DNA of 64,000 bases from Noviherbaspirillum pedocola (GCF_016632335.1 NZ_JAEPBG010000001.1:992001-1056000); one strand, 5' to 3'. Positions 1-10,115 are shown, counted from the stretch's first letter. Numbers and translations are program-made. The notes: a model not told the origin generated them from the letters alone.

Positions 1-547
1 TTGGCTGCTTCTTTTCCAGGAAACGCTGGCCGATATCACCCAGCGTGCGCGCATTGGCCGGAGAACAATGCTTCAGGATGCCTTCGCGCGTCTCGAACAT
101 CAGGTTCAGTCCGTCAAAGCCGCCATAGCGCTCTTCCAGCAAATCCACGACGCGCAGGCTCTGCAGATTGTGCTCGAAGCCGCCAAAGGGTTTCATGCAT
201 TCGTCCAGCGCATCCTGACCGGCATGCCCGAACGGCGTATGGCCAAGATCGTGCGCCAGCGAAATCGCTTCGACCAGATCTTCGTTCAGCAGCAGATTGC
301 GGGCGATCGAGCGCGCAATCTGTGCGACTTCAATGCTGTGCGTCAGGCGGGTTCGGAACAGGTCGCCTTCGTGGTTCACGAATACCTGGGTTTTGTATTC
401 CAGCCGGCGGAAGGCGCCGCTGTGAACGATGCGGTCGCGGTCGCGCTGGAATTCGGTGCGGGAAGTTGCCGGCGCTTCGGGATAACGCCGGCCGCGCGAA
501 TCGGCGGAGCGCACGGCATAGGAAGCGAGGTGGGTTTCAAAGTCCAT
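1..547 (-). CDS. dgt: dGTP triphosphohydrolase-like HD-domain protein, partial (C-terminus beyond left edge)
   Basis: Translating the minus strand from the ATG at 547 gives about 182 residues that run off the left edge without a stop. The start [14 protein letters not shown], the segment [20 protein letters not shown] and the HD metal site (H70, H99-D100 in [12 protein letters not shown]103) are typical of the deoxyguanosinetriphosphate triphosphohydrolase-like family, which hydrolyses dNTPs to nucleosides and triphosphate in the cytosol. A GGAGG lies 10 nt before the ATG. It follows aroB by 23 nt, the usual aroK-aroB-dgt order in betaproteobacteria. Family assignment is firm; the exact substrate is not visible. 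Confidence 0.9.
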   Translation of the reverse strand, partial: MDFETHLASYAVRSADSRGRRYPEAPATSRTEFQRDRDRIVHSGAFRRLEYKTQVFVNHEGDLFRTRLTHSIEVAQIARSIARNLLLNEDLVEAISLAHDLGHTPFGHAGQDALDECMKPFGGFEHNLQSLRVVDLLEERYGGFDGLNLMFETREGILKHCSPANARTLGDIGQRFLEKKQP

Positions 548-570
548 CGTCTGCTCGCCTCCCAGTTTTT

Positions 571-2241
571 CTAAGATTCGACGCAAGCCCCGATCGCGGC
601 CAGCAGCGTATCCTGCGGCGCCGTGGTGATCAGTGGCGAGCCCAATGGTTTCAACAGGATGAAGCGGATTTGCCCACCCTCGTTCTTCTTGTCCACCTGC
701 ATCAATTCCAGCCAGCGCTCGGCGCCGAGGTCCGGAGCGACGATCGGCAAGCCAGCCGCACGCACCAGGGCTGTGACGCGTGCGCGTGTAGCCGCGTCGA
801 TGAATCCCAGCCGCTGCGACAACTCGGCCGCCATCACCATGCCGCACCCCACCGCCTCGCCGTGCAGCCATGCGCCATATCCCATGCCGGCCTCGATCGC
901 ATGGCCGAAGGTATGGCCGAAATTCAATATCGCGCGTAGACCGCCCTCACGCTCATCCTTGCGCACCACGTCGGCCTTGATTTCACAGGAGCGCTGGATC
1001 GCATACGCCAGCGCCGCAGGATCGCGCGCCATCAGGCGGGTGATGTTCTCTTCGATCCAGTCGAAAAACTGCGCATCGATGATCGCGCCATGCTTGATCA
1101 CTTCAGCCAGACCCGCGGAAAGCTCACGGTCCGGCAGCGTGTTCAGCGTCGAGGTGTCGGCAAACACCGCTTGCGGCTGGTAAAACGCGCCGATCATGTT
1201 CTTGCCAAGCGGATGATTGATGCCGGTCTTGCCGCCGACCGAGGAATCGACCTGCGACAGCAGCGTGGTTGGCACCTGGATGAAAGGCACGCCGCGCATG
1301 TAGGTCGCCGCGGCAAAGCCGGCCATGTCGCCGATGACGCCGCCGCCAAGCGCGACGATGGTGGTCTTGCGATCACACTTGTCGCGCAACAGCGCGCCAT
1401 AGATGCGATTCAGGTTTTCCCAGGTCTTCTCTTCTTCGCCGTCCGGCAACACGATCTCGGTCACCTTCTTGCCAGCCGCACGCAACGCACCTGCAACCCG
1501 TTCGAGATACAGCGGTCCGACGACGGTGTTGGTGACAATGGCGGCATGCGCACCGGCGACGCTCGCAGCCAGGCGGGCATCATTGGCAAGCAGGTCCGGG
1601 CCGATCAGGATCGGGTAGCTGCGTTCGCCGAGTTCGACTTTCAGTTCAATCTGGGAATGGGAAGACATCGGGTTATGCAATCGTTGTGGATCCTGCTGCG
1701 ACGTAGTGCGTTCCAGGATTTCCAGTTGGGCCACGATGGCCTGGACCAGCGATTGTATATTGGGACGACCGGTGTCAATGATGATATCGGCAACTTCGCG
1801 GTAATACGGATCCCGCTGCGTGGACAATTGCTCCAGCCGGGAGCGCGGATCGGCAGTTTGCAGCAGCGGACGATTGCGATCATGCGCAGTGCGTTGCAGG
1901 ATGTTGTTGACGCCGGCACGCAGGTAGACGACGGTACCGCGTGCTTTCAGATATTCGCGGCTTCTTGCGTCGAGGATGCTGCCGCCGCCGGTGGCGAGCA
2001 CGATGTTTCGTTCGCCGGTCAGATCGCGGATCATCGCGGCCTCACGCTGGCGGAAAGATGCCTCGCCTTCGATTTCGAAAATCAGCGGAATGGACGCGCC
2101 AGTGCGCGCCTCGATTTCATGGTCGGAATCGATGAAGCGCTTGTTGAGTCGTTTTGCGAGCGCGCGGCCGATGGTCGTCTTGCCCGACCCCATCAGCCCC
2201 ACCAGAAAAATATTGCCCGCGCCTTCGCGCGGGCTTACCAC
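571..2241 (-). CDS. aroKB: Fused shikimate kinase / 3-dehydroquinate synthase
   Basis: One open frame of 556 residues carries two shikimate pathway enzymes that are usually separate genes. Residues 1 to about 180 are shikimate kinase, with P-loop GLMGSGKTT (15-23), substrate region [11 protein letters not shown] and lid-type RDPYYRE. Residues 192-556 are 3-dehydroquinate synthase, with [28 protein letters not shown] and the metal-binding [11 protein letters not shown]. The normal aroB start ([17 protein letters not shown] at 1668) is present inside the frame, so separate AroB could still be made, though its ribosome site is weak. The upstream start is a GTG at 2241 preceded by GAGGAA. A TAA in a shifted frame at 1673-1675 suggests that the fusion arose by a small indel, or is a sequencing error. 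pilQ lies 48 nt upstream. Confidence 0.9.
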   Translation of the reverse strand: MVSPREGAGNIFLVGLMGSGKTTIGRALAKRLNKRFIDSDHEIEARTGASIPLIFEIEGEASFRQREAAMIRDLTGERNIVLATGGGSILDARSREYLKARGTVVYLRAGVNNILQRTAHDRNRPLLQTADPRSRLEQLSTQRDPYYREVADIIIDTGRPNIQSLVQAIVAQLEILERTTSQQDPQRLHNPMSSHSQIELKVELGERSYPILIGPDLLANDARLAASVAGAHAAIVTNTVVGPLYLERVAGALRAAGKKVTEIVLPDGEEEKTWENLNRIYGALLRDKCDRKTTIVALGGGVIGDMAGFAAATYMRGVPFIQVPTTLLSQVDSSVGGKTGINHPLGKNMIGAFYQPQAVFADTSTLNTLPDRELSAGLAEVIKHGAIIDAQFFDWIEENITRLMARDPAALAYAIQRSCEIKADVVRKDEREGGLRAILNFGHTFGHAIEAGMGYGAWLHGEAVGCGMVMAAELSQRLGFIDAATRARVTALVRAAGLPIVAPDLGAERWLELMQVDKKNEGGQIRFILLKPLGSPLITTAPQDTLLAAIGACVES

Positions 2242-2289
2242 GTTTCCTCTGCAGCGCTCGCCACTGCCGCGTGTGATTCGGTCAAACTT

Positions 2290-4383
2290 TTACCTCGTTG
2301 CTAATTTATCGCTGAGGACCTTGGGCGTCAGGAAGATGAGCAGTTCGGTTTTGTTGTTGACCCGCGATGTCTTCTTGAACAGGTTCCCCATTACAGGAAT
2401 GTCGCCGAGTAACGGCACCTTGTTGATTGTATCGCGATCTTCCTGCATGTAGATGCCGCCGATGACGACGGTGCCGCCGTTCTCGATGAGCACCTGAGTC
2501 TTCACATGCTTGGTATCGATAGCCAGACCGGAATCGGTTTTCTGGCCAACGCTGTCCTTGTTGACATCGACATCCAGGATGACGTTGCCGTCCGGTGTGA
2601 TTTGCGGAATCACATCCAGCTTCAGATTTGCCTTGCGAAAGGCCAATGCGGTAGCGCCGCTCGACGTGGCCGTCTGGTACGGCAGTTCAGTGCCCTGTTC
2701 GATCGTCGCCTTGAGCTGATCTGCCGTGATCACGCGCGGGCTGGACAGGATCTTGCCCTGCCCATCGGATTCCAGGGCGCTGAGCTCAAGGTTGATGAAG
2801 CGGGTCGCTGCGGAATTGAACAGTGAAAGCGCCACCGAGCCGGCCGACGGCGACGTCGCCGCCGGCAGATTGACCGAGTAGCCTCCCACCGAATTCACGG
2901 TCGGGCCGACGTTCGTGGCTGACTGCTGGCCACCGGCCGCGTAATTGTTGCCCTGCAGGCCGAAGGCGAGTTTCGCGCCCAGATCCTTGCTGAAGTTATC
3001 GGTGGCTTCGACGATGCGCGCTTCGATCATCACCTGGCGGCTGGCGACGTCGGTCTTCTGGATCAGCTTGCGCACTTCTTCCAGCTTCGACGGAATGTCG
3101 GTGACGAACAGCTGGTTGGTGCGCGGATCGATCACGGCGCTACCCCGCTTGGACAGGATGCTCTTGCCGCCGCCGCCCGCGTTGTCGAGGATGGTCTTGA
3201 AGGTATCGGCCTTCTGGTAATTCAGCTGGAAGTTCTCGGTGCGCACCGGCTCGAGTTCGGCGATCTGCGAACGCTGCTCAAGCTCAAGCTTTTCCTTGGT
3301 CAGCAGCTCATCCTTCGGCGCGATCCAGATCACGTTGCCGTTCTTGCGCATGTCCAGTCCGCGCGCCTGCAGCACGATGTCCAGCGCCTGATCCCAGGGC
3401 ACTTCCTTCAGGCGCAGCGTCAGGTTGCCGGTCACGGTGTCGCTGGCGATGATGTTCAGGCCGGTGAAATCGGCGATCACCTGCAGCACGGCGCGTACTT
3501 CGACGTTCTGGAAGCTCAGCGACAGACGTTCGCCGCGATACCCCTGATTGCCCTGCGCCAGCTTGTTCGGATCTTCCTTGACCGGCCGCACCTCGACCAC
3601 CAGTTTCGAATCGCTTTGATAGGCGCTGTGTTCCCAGGTGCCTTTCGCATCGATCACCATGCGCACATTGCTGCCCTGACGCGTGGTGGTGACGGTGCTG
3701 ACCGGCGTACCGAAATCGCCAACATCGAGACGGCGGCGCAGCGTCTCGGGCAGCGCGGTGTTGCTGAAGTCGATCAATACCTTTTGTCCCTGCTGGCGCA
3801 CGTCGACGCCGGGCTGGCCGGGCGGCAGGTCGATGACGATGCGGCCTTCGCCGTTCGGTCCGCGTCGGAAGTCGATGTCGCGAATCTCCGGCGTGCGCTG
3901 GGCGAGCGCATAGCCGGCAGCGGCGGCGGTGCCCGTCGCCGACACTGGCACGATCGCGCCGGCGGCTTGCGCCGACTTGGCGCCGGCCGCGCTTTCCATG
4001 ATCACCATGACGGTCTTGCCCTCGATCGAGGTGTTGTACCTCATCGGACGGTTCAGATTGAACACCAGGCGGGAACGGTCTCCGGCCTGGACCACATTCA
4101 CATTGCGCACGTCGCCCATGCCGATATCGTGGCTGACCGACTTGGTGTCGTTGCCTGTGCCGGCAAAGTCGAGCGCGATGCGCGCCGGGTTCGTGGTCGA
4201 GAAGCCGATGGGCGCCTTCTGCACCGGATCGCGCATCGCGACTTTCACCACCACGTCGCTGCCATGCTGGCTGGCGCTGATCGACTCAATGGCGTTGTCC
4301 TGGGCATGGGCGATGCTCCACGCTCCGGCGACGCAGACGATGGCGCAGCTCTGCCACAGCTTACGGTAATCGAGATTCATCAT
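2290..4383 (-). CDS. pilQ: Type IV pilus secretin PilQ
   Basis: PilQ forms the outer membrane ring through which type IV pili are extruded. The 697-residue product has an N-terminal signal peptide ending near SIAHA, two AMIN-type beta domains in the first 290 residues, a secretin N0/STN segment (LSLSFQNVEVRAVLQVIADF), an N1 region, and a C-terminal secretin core with VPLLGDIPVMGNLFKK. The start at 4383 (ATGATG) overlaps the pilP stop and has GGAG 8 nt upstream; the second ATG at 4380 is equally possible. It is the last gene of pilMNOPQ. Confidence 0.95.
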   Translation of the reverse strand: MMNLDYRKLWQSCAIVCVAGAWSIAHAQDNAIESISASQHGSDVVVKVAMRDPVQKAPIGFSTTNPARIALDFAGTGNDTKSVSHDIGMGDVRNVNVVQAGDRSRLVFNLNRPMRYNTSIEGKTVMVIMESAAGAKSAQAAGAIVPVSATGTAAAAGYALAQRTPEIRDIDFRRGPNGEGRIVIDLPPGQPGVDVRQQGQKVLIDFSNTALPETLRRRLDVGDFGTPVSTVTTTRQGSNVRMVIDAKGTWEHSAYQSDSKLVVEVRPVKEDPNKLAQGNQGYRGERLSLSFQNVEVRAVLQVIADFTGLNIIASDTVTGNLTLRLKEVPWDQALDIVLQARGLDMRKNGNVIWIAPKDELLTKEKLELEQRSQIAELEPVRTENFQLNYQKADTFKTILDNAGGGGKSILSKRGSAVIDPRTNQLFVTDIPSKLEEVRKLIQKTDVASRQVMIEARIVEATDNFSKDLGAKLAFGLQGNNYAAGGQQSATNVGPTVNSVGGYSVNLPAATSPSAGSVALSLFNSAATRFINLELSALESDGQGKILSSPRVITADQLKATIEQGTELPYQTATSSGATALAFRKANLKLDVIPQITPDGNVILDVDVNKDSVGQKTDSGLAIDTKHVKTQVLIENGGTVVIGGIYMQEDRDTINKVPLLGDIPVMGNLFKKTSRVNNKTELLIFLTPKVLSDKLATR

Positions 4384-4916
4384 TTCTTGCTCTCCTGCAG
4401 CTCCAGCTTGGCATTGCGCTCGACCCATTCGCCGGACGCATCCTGTACGGTTTCTTTCAATTGGACTTCGCCTTCGGTGACGGCGGTGATCCGGCCGAGG
4501 TTCTGGCCGACGTAGTTGCCGGCCTTGGCCCGGAAAATCGAGCGGTCCGCCTGCACCAGGGCGAAGGTTTCGCTGCCGCGGCGCAAGGTGCCGACCATCC
4601 TTAGCGTGTCGAGCGGGTAGGATTCCAGCGCCTCGCGCCGGCGTTCGAGATCGGGCTTGAAGTGACCGGCGCCGCCTCCCGGCGCCATGGCGTCAACGAT
4701 CTTGGCTGGGCTGGTCGGATCCACCCCGCCCTTGCCGTTGTAGCTGAATGGCGTGAATTTCTTCGGCTCGGCCAGCTTGGTCACGACCGGCCGGACCTGG
4801 CTGCGGGTTTCATCCATCCACCCCTTCACTTCCGTGATGCCGCCATCGCCGCAAGCCGCCAGCAACATGGGCAGCGCGACGCAGGCGAGCATTCCTGCCA
4901 TACGCGTCGACATCAT
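4380..4916 (-). CDS. pilP: Type IV pilus lipoprotein PilP
   Basis: PilP is the inner membrane lipoprotein that links the PilN-PilO dimer to the PilQ secretin. The 178-residue product has a lipoprotein signal with lipobox LLAAC near residue 22, a flexible linker, and the C-terminal beta domain with LDTLRMVGTLRRGSETFALV and GNYVGQNLGRITAV. It overlaps pilO by 4 nt and pilQ at the TGATG junction, so the three are translationally linked. Confidence 0.95.
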   Translation of the reverse strand: MMSTRMAGMLACVALPMLLAACGDGGITEVKGWMDETRSQVRPVVTKLAEPKKFTPFSYNGKGGVDPTSPAKIVDAMAPGGGAGHFKPDLERRREALESYPLDTLRMVGTLRRGSETFALVQADRSIFRAKAGNYVGQNLGRITAVTEGEVQLKETVQDASGEWVERNAKLELQESKK

Positions 4917-5566
4917 TTCTTCGCTCCCTTCTTGGCTGCCTCTGCCTTGCGCTGTGCCGCGACTTCCTCTTTGTCGAGATAACGGAAGGTCTTGGCGATG
5001 GCTTCCAGCGTCATGGTGCCGTCCTTGGTCGCCGACAGATCGAGATTGTTCAGCGTGACGATGCGCGGCAGATTGGCGATGTCGCCGGTGAAGGCGCCGA
5101 TGTCGTGATAGCTGCCGGTGATCTTGATATCGATCGGCAGTTCAGCGTAGTAATCCTTCACCACCACTTGGCCCGGCTTGAACAGCTCAAACTGCAGCCC
5201 GCGACCCAGACCAGCCTGGTTGATGTCGGACAGCAGCGCATCCATCTCCGCCTTGCTTGGCAACTGCTTTTCCAGGGTCGAGACGTATTCGCTGACTTGT
5301 TCTTTCTGCTTGCGCAAGGCGTCCAGGTTGACCGCCTGCTGGATCTTGATCTTGTAAGCGTCGCGCAGCTGCTGTTCTTTCTGGTGGCCGGCATCCAGCT
5401 CCTCGAGCTGACCGCTCCAGTACAGGAACCAGCCGAGGAACAGCACAGCGGCGAGCACGCCGACGCCGCACAGCGCGCGCGGCACCAGCGGCCACTGGCC
5501 CGGATGCCGGCCATTCAGGTTGCGAAACTGCGCGCCAATATCGGAAAACGATGTCAGATTCTTCAT
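4913..5566 (-). CDS. pilO: Type IV pilus inner membrane protein PilO
   Basis: PilO is a bitopic alignment-complex protein that dimerises with PilN. The 217-residue product has a short cytoplasmic segment, one membrane span (GVLAAVLFLGWFLYW, about 34-48), a coiled coil (about 50-105) and a C-terminal ferredoxin-like periplasmic domain with ITGSYHDIGAFTGDIANLPRIV. The C-terminus is lysine- and alanine-rich (AAKKGAKK). It starts 12 nt after pilN. Confidence 0.95.
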   Translation of the reverse strand: MKNLTSFSDIGAQFRNLNGRHPGQWPLVPRALCGVGVLAAVLFLGWFLYWSGQLEELDAGHQKEQQLRDAYKIKIQQAVNLDALRKQKEQVSEYVSTLEKQLPSKAEMDALLSDINQAGLGRGLQFELFKPGQVVVKDYYAELPIDIKITGSYHDIGAFTGDIANLPRIVTLNNLDLSATKDGTMTLEAIAKTFRYLDKEEVAAQRKAEAAKKGAKK

Positions 5567-5578
5567 GGGGCGATGTCG

Positions 5579-6211
5579 TTATGGCTTGCCAGGTGTTGCA
5601 GCGGCGGCGACGGCGTTGGCCGCATTCGGCGCGGCGGGACCGGTTTCCTTGTCGCGCGGGCGGCGGATGCCGACGTTCATCGAGAACTCGAATACCCGGC
5701 GCGCTTCCTTGCCCTGCCCCACGGTAGCCGCCTTGATTTCCAGCAGCTCCGGGTGCTCCAGCCATGGCGACGCATTGCCGAGGTTGCGCAGTAATTCCGA
5801 GACCCGCTCATTGGACTGTGCATAACCGTTCAGCAGCACCTTCTGGCCGGTCTGCTTGAAGCCTTTCAGATAGATGCCTTCCGGGACTTGCTTGACCAGT
5901 TCGTCCATCAGGTACACCGGCTGATTGCGGTCACCCTGCAGATCCTCCACCGCCTGCTGCCGCGCCTTCAGCGCTTCGATTTCCTGTTTCAGGCTGGCAA
6001 TTTCCTTGATTTGCACGTCCAGCTTCGTGTTTTCCGCCTCGATGAAGGCATTGCGCTCGTTCTGCGCCGAGATGCGCGCGGAGATGATGAAACCGCCAAG
6101 CATCACCAGCAGCACGCTGGCAAAGGCCGACAGGATCAGCATGGCAAAGAACGCCGTCTTGCGCTCCTTGCGCCGCGCTTCCCGGTGCGGCAGAAGATTG
6201 ATCTTCACCAT
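5579..6211 (-). CDS. pilN: Type IV pilus inner membrane protein PilN
   Basis: PilN binds cytoplasmic PilM through its N-terminal INLLPHRE motif, which is present at residues 4-11 (family: INLLPWRE). A membrane span (about 24-46) is followed by a coiled coil and a periplasmic fold with LLRNLGNASPWLEHPELLEI. The length of 210 residues is normal. The C-terminal tail is alanine- and proline-rich. It overlaps the pilM stop by one base. Confidence 0.95.
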   Translation of the reverse strand: MVKINLLPHREARRKERKTAFFAMLILSAFASVLLVMLGGFIISARISAQNERNAFIEAENTKLDVQIKEIASLKQEIEALKARQQAVEDLQGDRNQPVYLMDELVKQVPEGIYLKGFKQTGQKVLLNGYAQSNERVSELLRNLGNASPWLEHPELLEIKAATVGQGKEARRVFEFSMNVGIRRPRDKETGPAAPNAANAVAAAATPGKP

Positions 6212-7287
6212 CAGTCGAACCTCCGCATCGCAAGGCCGCAGGCGACCAGATAGGCCGGTGCTTCGCTCTTGATTGTCTGTTCGCGCAATCCCGCACCCAG
6301 TCCCATGCCATCGAATGGGCTGATGACCGCGGTCGGCACCTTGGTGCGGCTGGCGACGATATCCACCAGGCCGGGAATGATCGCGCAGCCGCCGGCAAGG
6401 CAGATCTGATCAATGCGGGTGTACGGCGTGGAAGTGAAGAAAAACTGGATCGCGCGGCTTACCTCGACTGCGGCGCTCTCGAGAAACGGCTCGAGCAATT
6501 CGCGCTCATAGGCTTCCGGCAGGCCGCCATGACGCTTGCGTTGCTCGGCATCTTCCGCCGTCATGCCGTAGGCGCGGACGATTTCCTGCGTCAGCTGGTT
6601 GCCACCGAAAGGCTGTTCGCGCTCGTATAGCGGCTGGCCATCGAGCAGTACCGAGATATGGGTGATGTGCGAGCCGATCTGGAACAGCGCGACGATGCGG
6701 CCCTGGCCGTTCTGCGGCAGGCGGCGCATGATCCTGTCGATCACGGCACGCGCGGCATAGGATTCGATATCCATGACCGTCGGTTTCAGGCCGGCCGCTT
6801 CGGCCACCGCCACGCGATCTTCGACTTTTTCCTTGCGCGAGGCCGCCAGCAGCACTTCTACATCGCCCATGGAATTCTGTGCCGGGCCGATGACGTCGAA
6901 ATCCAGGCTGACCTCATCCAGAGCAAACGGAATGTACTGATTCGCTTCGTTTTCTACCTGAAGCTCCATTTCGTCCTCGGACAAATCGCCGGGAAGAACG
7001 ATTTTCTTGGTGATGACCGACGCGGAAGGCATACCGAGTGCGACATGCTTGGCGCGGGTGCCGCTCTTGCGCAGAACATTCTTGACGGCATCGACGACCT
7101 GCTCAATGTTGTCGATATTGCCATCCACGACGGCGCCGCGTGGTAAGGGCTCACTGGCGCAGCGTTCGAGCCGCAAGCCATCCTTGCCACCTTCAGCGAG
7201 TTCAACGATCTTGATGCCGGACGTACTGATATCCAGCCCGATCAGTGGCATGTTCTTTTTCTTGAGTAGTGAGGCGAAATCCATCAT
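6211..7287 (-). CDS. pilM: Type IV pilus actin-like ATPase PilM
   Basis: PilM is the cytoplasmic FtsA/actin-like component of the type IV pilus alignment complex and binds the PilN N-terminus. The 358-residue product has the phosphate-binding LIGLDISTSGIKIVEL near the N-terminus, the family segment VENEANQYIPFALDEVSLDFDV and CLAGGCAIIPGL near residue 300. It is the first gene of pilMNOPQ and is divergent from mrcA. A start at either of two adjacent ATGs (7287 or 7284) is possible. Confidence 0.95.
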   Translation of the reverse strand: MMDFASLLKKKNMPLIGLDISTSGIKIVELAEGGKDGLRLERCASEPLPRGAVVDGNIDNIEQVVDAVKNVLRKSGTRAKHVALGMPSASVITKKIVLPGDLSEDEMELQVENEANQYIPFALDEVSLDFDVIGPAQNSMGDVEVLLAASRKEKVEDRVAVAEAAGLKPTVMDIESYAARAVIDRIMRRLPQNGQGRIVALFQIGSHITHISVLLDGQPLYEREQPFGGNQLTQEIVRAYGMTAEDAEQRKRHGGLPEAYERELLEPFLESAAVEVSRAIQFFFTSTPYTRIDQICLAGGCAIIPGLVDIVASRTKVPTAVISPFDGMGLGAGLREQTIKSEAPAYLVACGLAMRRFD

Positions 7288-7675
7288 GAATGGCGTTTCC
7301 CGCGGAATGTTTCTTGGTCAACACAGCATCGGTGCGATCGTCGAAACCGTGTGCTTGAGGAAAATTGCAAAAAAGCTTTTAAATTCTTGAACTTATTGAA
7401 TTTAGGAAATGCCAGCTGATCGTAGCAGCGAGTTTCTCGGCATGTAAAGTAATTTCCGCAGGGTAACATCAAACCTCGTTGCCAAAACCCCACGCGGTGC
7501 TTGGGTATTAATGGAACGGTTGTCTTTCGCACAGCAAATGCCAAGTTCCTGTCGTAGTTCGACCGTGCGTGCGGACCTGCCCGCACGCCAGATGTAACCG
7601 CGAAAAGTCCGGCTGAAAGCAAACCGCTCTATAATGAGCATCCTCTTTCCCCTCCGTTTTTCTTCCGCTCCCCGC
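7288..7675. other. Non-coding divergent region between pilM and mrcA
   Basis: No convincing gene is seen in this 388-base stretch. The pilM-proximal half is AT-rich (7360-7410) and must hold the pil promoter, but no clear -35/-10 pair could be picked. An 8-bp GC-rich stem lies at 7567-7574/7581-7588. The mrcA side has a perfect TATAAT at 7630-7635. Confidence 0.6.
7630..7635 (+). promoter_or_regulatory. Candidate -10 box of mrcA
   Basis: A perfect TATAAT lies 41 bases before the preferred mrcA start at 7676. No good -35 hexamer is seen 16-18 bases upstream, so strength is uncertain. The box overlaps the upstream in-frame ATG at 7634, which argues that translation starts further downstream. 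Confidence 0.4.
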
Positions 7676-10057
7676 ATGACTCCTCCTAACCCTCCCCGTG
7701 ACGGCGCCCGGCCGTCAAAAGAGCAGCCGCCCCGGCCGCGCAAGAATCCCGTTACCCGCATCCTGCTGGGCCTCGTTGGTTTGTTTGCCGGCTTTGCTGT
7801 TATCGGCGTTTTACTGCTCGCCTTTATGTTGGCAATTGCCTATCCCACGCTGCCAGACCTGGGATCGCTGACCGACTACAAGCCGAAGATGCCGCTGCGC
7901 ATCTTTACTGCGGATAACGTGATGATTGGCGAGTTCGGCGAGGAGCGTCGCAACGTGGTGCGCTTCAAGGACATCCCGGACGTCATGAAGCGGGCGGTGC
8001 TGGCTATCGAGGACGACCGCTTCTATGAACATGGCGGCGTCGATTACGTCGGCATCCTGCGCGCGGCCGTGCACAACATGACCGGCGGCCAGCGCCAGGG
8101 CGCGTCCACCATCACGCAGCAGGTCGCGCGCAATTTCTTCCTCTCCAGCGAGCAGACGCTGAAGCGCAAGCTGTATGAAGCGCTGCTGGCATGGAAGATT
8201 GAGCAGAACCTGTCCAAGGATCAGATTCTGGAGGTCTACATGAACCAGATCTACCTCGGTCAGCGCGCCTATGGTTTCGCCTCGGCGGCGCAGGTGTATT
8301 TCGGCAAGAAGCTGCAGGACATTACCGTGGCCGAAGCCGCGATGCTGGCCGGCCTGCCGAAGGCGCCGTCGGCGAACAATCCGGTGGTCAACCCGAAGCG
8401 CGCGAAGGCGCGCCAGCAGTACATCCTGCTGCGCATGCACGACCTCGGCTACATCACGGACGCACAGTACGAACAGGCGAAGAATGAAGAGCTGAAGATC
8501 AAGTCCGACAGCAGCGAGTTCGGCATCCATGCCGAATACGTCGCCGAGATGACGCGGCAGATGGTGTATGAACAGTTCAAGGAAGAGACCTACACCCGCG
8601 GCCTGAACGTGTTCACCACCATCACCAAGGCTGATCAGGATGCCGCCTACATCGCGCTGCGCCGCGGCGTGATGGACTATGAAAAGCGCCACGGCTATCG
8701 CGGCCCCGAAGGCTATGTCGACATCCCGGACGACAAGAATGAAGCCGAGGATGCGATCGAATCCGAACTTGCCGATCATCCCGACAGCGATGACCTGGTC
8801 GCGGCGGTAGTGCTGCAGGCCAGCCCGAAGGCGGTGCGCGCGGTGCTGTCCTCCGGCGAGGAAATCACGATCACTGGCCCGGGCCTGGCCTTCGCGGCGA
8901 ATCTGCTGTCGGACAAGGCGCCGCCGAACCGCAAGGTCAAGCGCGGCGCCATCATCCGCGTCGAGCAGGATGGCAAGTCCTGGAACATCACCCAGATGCC
9001 CGAGGTGGAAGCGGCCTTCGTATCCGCCGATCCGCAGGATGGCGCGATTCACGCACTGATCGGCGGCTTCGACTTCAACCGCAGCAAGTTCAACCATGTG
9101 ACGCAGGCATGGCGCCAGCCCGGTTCCTCGTTCAAGCCCTTCATTTATTCGGCCTCGCTGGAAAAGGGCCTGTCGCCGGCGACCATCATCAATGACTCGC
9201 CGATCAGCTTCGACGCCGGCCAGACCGGCGGCCAGGCCTGGGAGCCGAAGAACTACGACAACAAGTACGAAGGCCCGATGTCGATGCGCAAGGCGCTCAC
9301 CAAGTCGAAGAACGTGGTGTCGATCCGCATCCTGAACCGCATCGGCGCGAAGTACGGCCAGGAATACGCGACCCGTTTCGGCTTCGATGCCGACAAGAAC
9401 CCGGCCTATCTGACGCTGGCGCTGGGCGCGGGCTCGGTGACGCCACTGCAGATGGCCGGCGCCTATTCCGTGTTCGCCAACGGCGGCTACAAGGTCAACC
9501 CCTACCTGATCTCGAAGATCACCGATTCGGCCGGCAACGTGCTGTCCGAAGCGCACCCGGACAAGGCCGGCGATGAAGCCAGCCGCGTCATCGATGCGCG
9601 CAATGCGTTCATCATGGACAGCATGCTCAAGGACGTAGCGAAGTACGGCACCGCCGCGAAAGCGCAGGCGACGCTGAAGCGCCCGGACATCGGCGGCAAG
9701 ACCGGCACCACGAACGATTCATTCGATGCCTGGTTCGCCGGCTACCAGCGCCACCTGGTCGGCATCGCGTGGATGGGCTTTGACCAGCCGCGCAATCTCG
9801 GCAACCGCGAAACCGGCGGCGGACTGGCGCTGCCGATCTGGATCGGCTACATGCAGAAGGCCCTGAAGGATGTGCCGGTGGACGAACCGCGCATGCCGGA
9901 CGGCATCATCCAGGCCGGCGGCGATTACTACTATTCCGAGTATCCGCCGGGCAGCGGCGTGCCGTCGCTGGGCGTGGCTGGCGCGGTGCCGGGAGCCGCG
10001 CCTGGCGCGGGAGAAGCGCCGAAGACGCGCGACGAGGTCAAGAACGAATTGTTCTGA
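7676..10057 (+). CDS. mrcA: Penicillin-binding protein 1A (bifunctional transglycosylase/transpeptidase)
   Basis: This class A PBP polymerises and cross-links peptidoglycan at the inner membrane. The 793-residue product has a proline-rich cytoplasmic tail, one membrane span (ILLGLVGLFAGFAVIGVLLLAF), a GT51 domain with EDDRFYEHGGVDYVGILRA and GASTITQQVARNF, an OB-like insert, and a transpeptidase with SxxK (SSFKPF), SKN and KTGTT. The in-frame ATG at 7634 overlaps a TATAAT, so the ATG at 7676 is preferred; it lacks a strong ribosome site. The position next to pilMNOPQ is conserved in proteobacteria. Confidence 0.95.
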   Translation: MTPPNPPRDGARPSKEQPPRPRKNPVTRILLGLVGLFAGFAVIGVLLLAFMLAIAYPTLPDLGSLTDYKPKMPLRIFTADNVMIGEFGEERRNVVRFKDIPDVMKRAVLAIEDDRFYEHGGVDYVGILRAAVHNMTGGQRQGASTITQQVARNFFLSSEQTLKRKLYEALLAWKIEQNLSKDQILEVYMNQIYLGQRAYGFASAAQVYFGKKLQDITVAEAAMLAGLPKAPSANNPVVNPKRAKARQQYILLRMHDLGYITDAQYEQAKNEELKIKSDSSEFGIHAEYVAEMTRQMVYEQFKEETYTRGLNVFTTITKADQDAAYIALRRGVMDYEKRHGYRGPEGYVDIPDDKNEAEDAIESELADHPDSDDLVAAVVLQASPKAVRAVLSSGEEITITGPGLAFAANLLSDKAPPNRKVKRGAIIRVEQDGKSWNITQMPEVEAAFVSADPQDGAIHALIGGFDFNRSKFNHVTQAWRQPGSSFKPFIYSASLEKGLSPATIINDSPISFDAGQTGGQAWEPKNYDNKYEGPMSMRKALTKSKNVVSIRILNRIGAKYGQEYATRFGFDADKNPAYLTLALGAGSVTPLQMAGAYSVFANGGYKVNPYLISKITDSAGNVLSEAHPDKAGDEASRVIDARNAFIMDSMLKDVAKYGTAAKAQATLKRPDIGGKTGTTNDSFDAWFAGYQRHLVGIAWMGFDQPRNLGNRETGGGLALPIWIGYMQKALKDVPVDEPRMPDGIIQAGGDYYYSEYPPGSGVPSLGVAGAVPGAAPGAGEAPKTRDEVKNELF

Positions 10058-10115
10058 GGCCTTGCGTCTGGATGGATGAAGACTGCTGATCCAAAGCATC
10101 GGATCGGCAGGCCGA

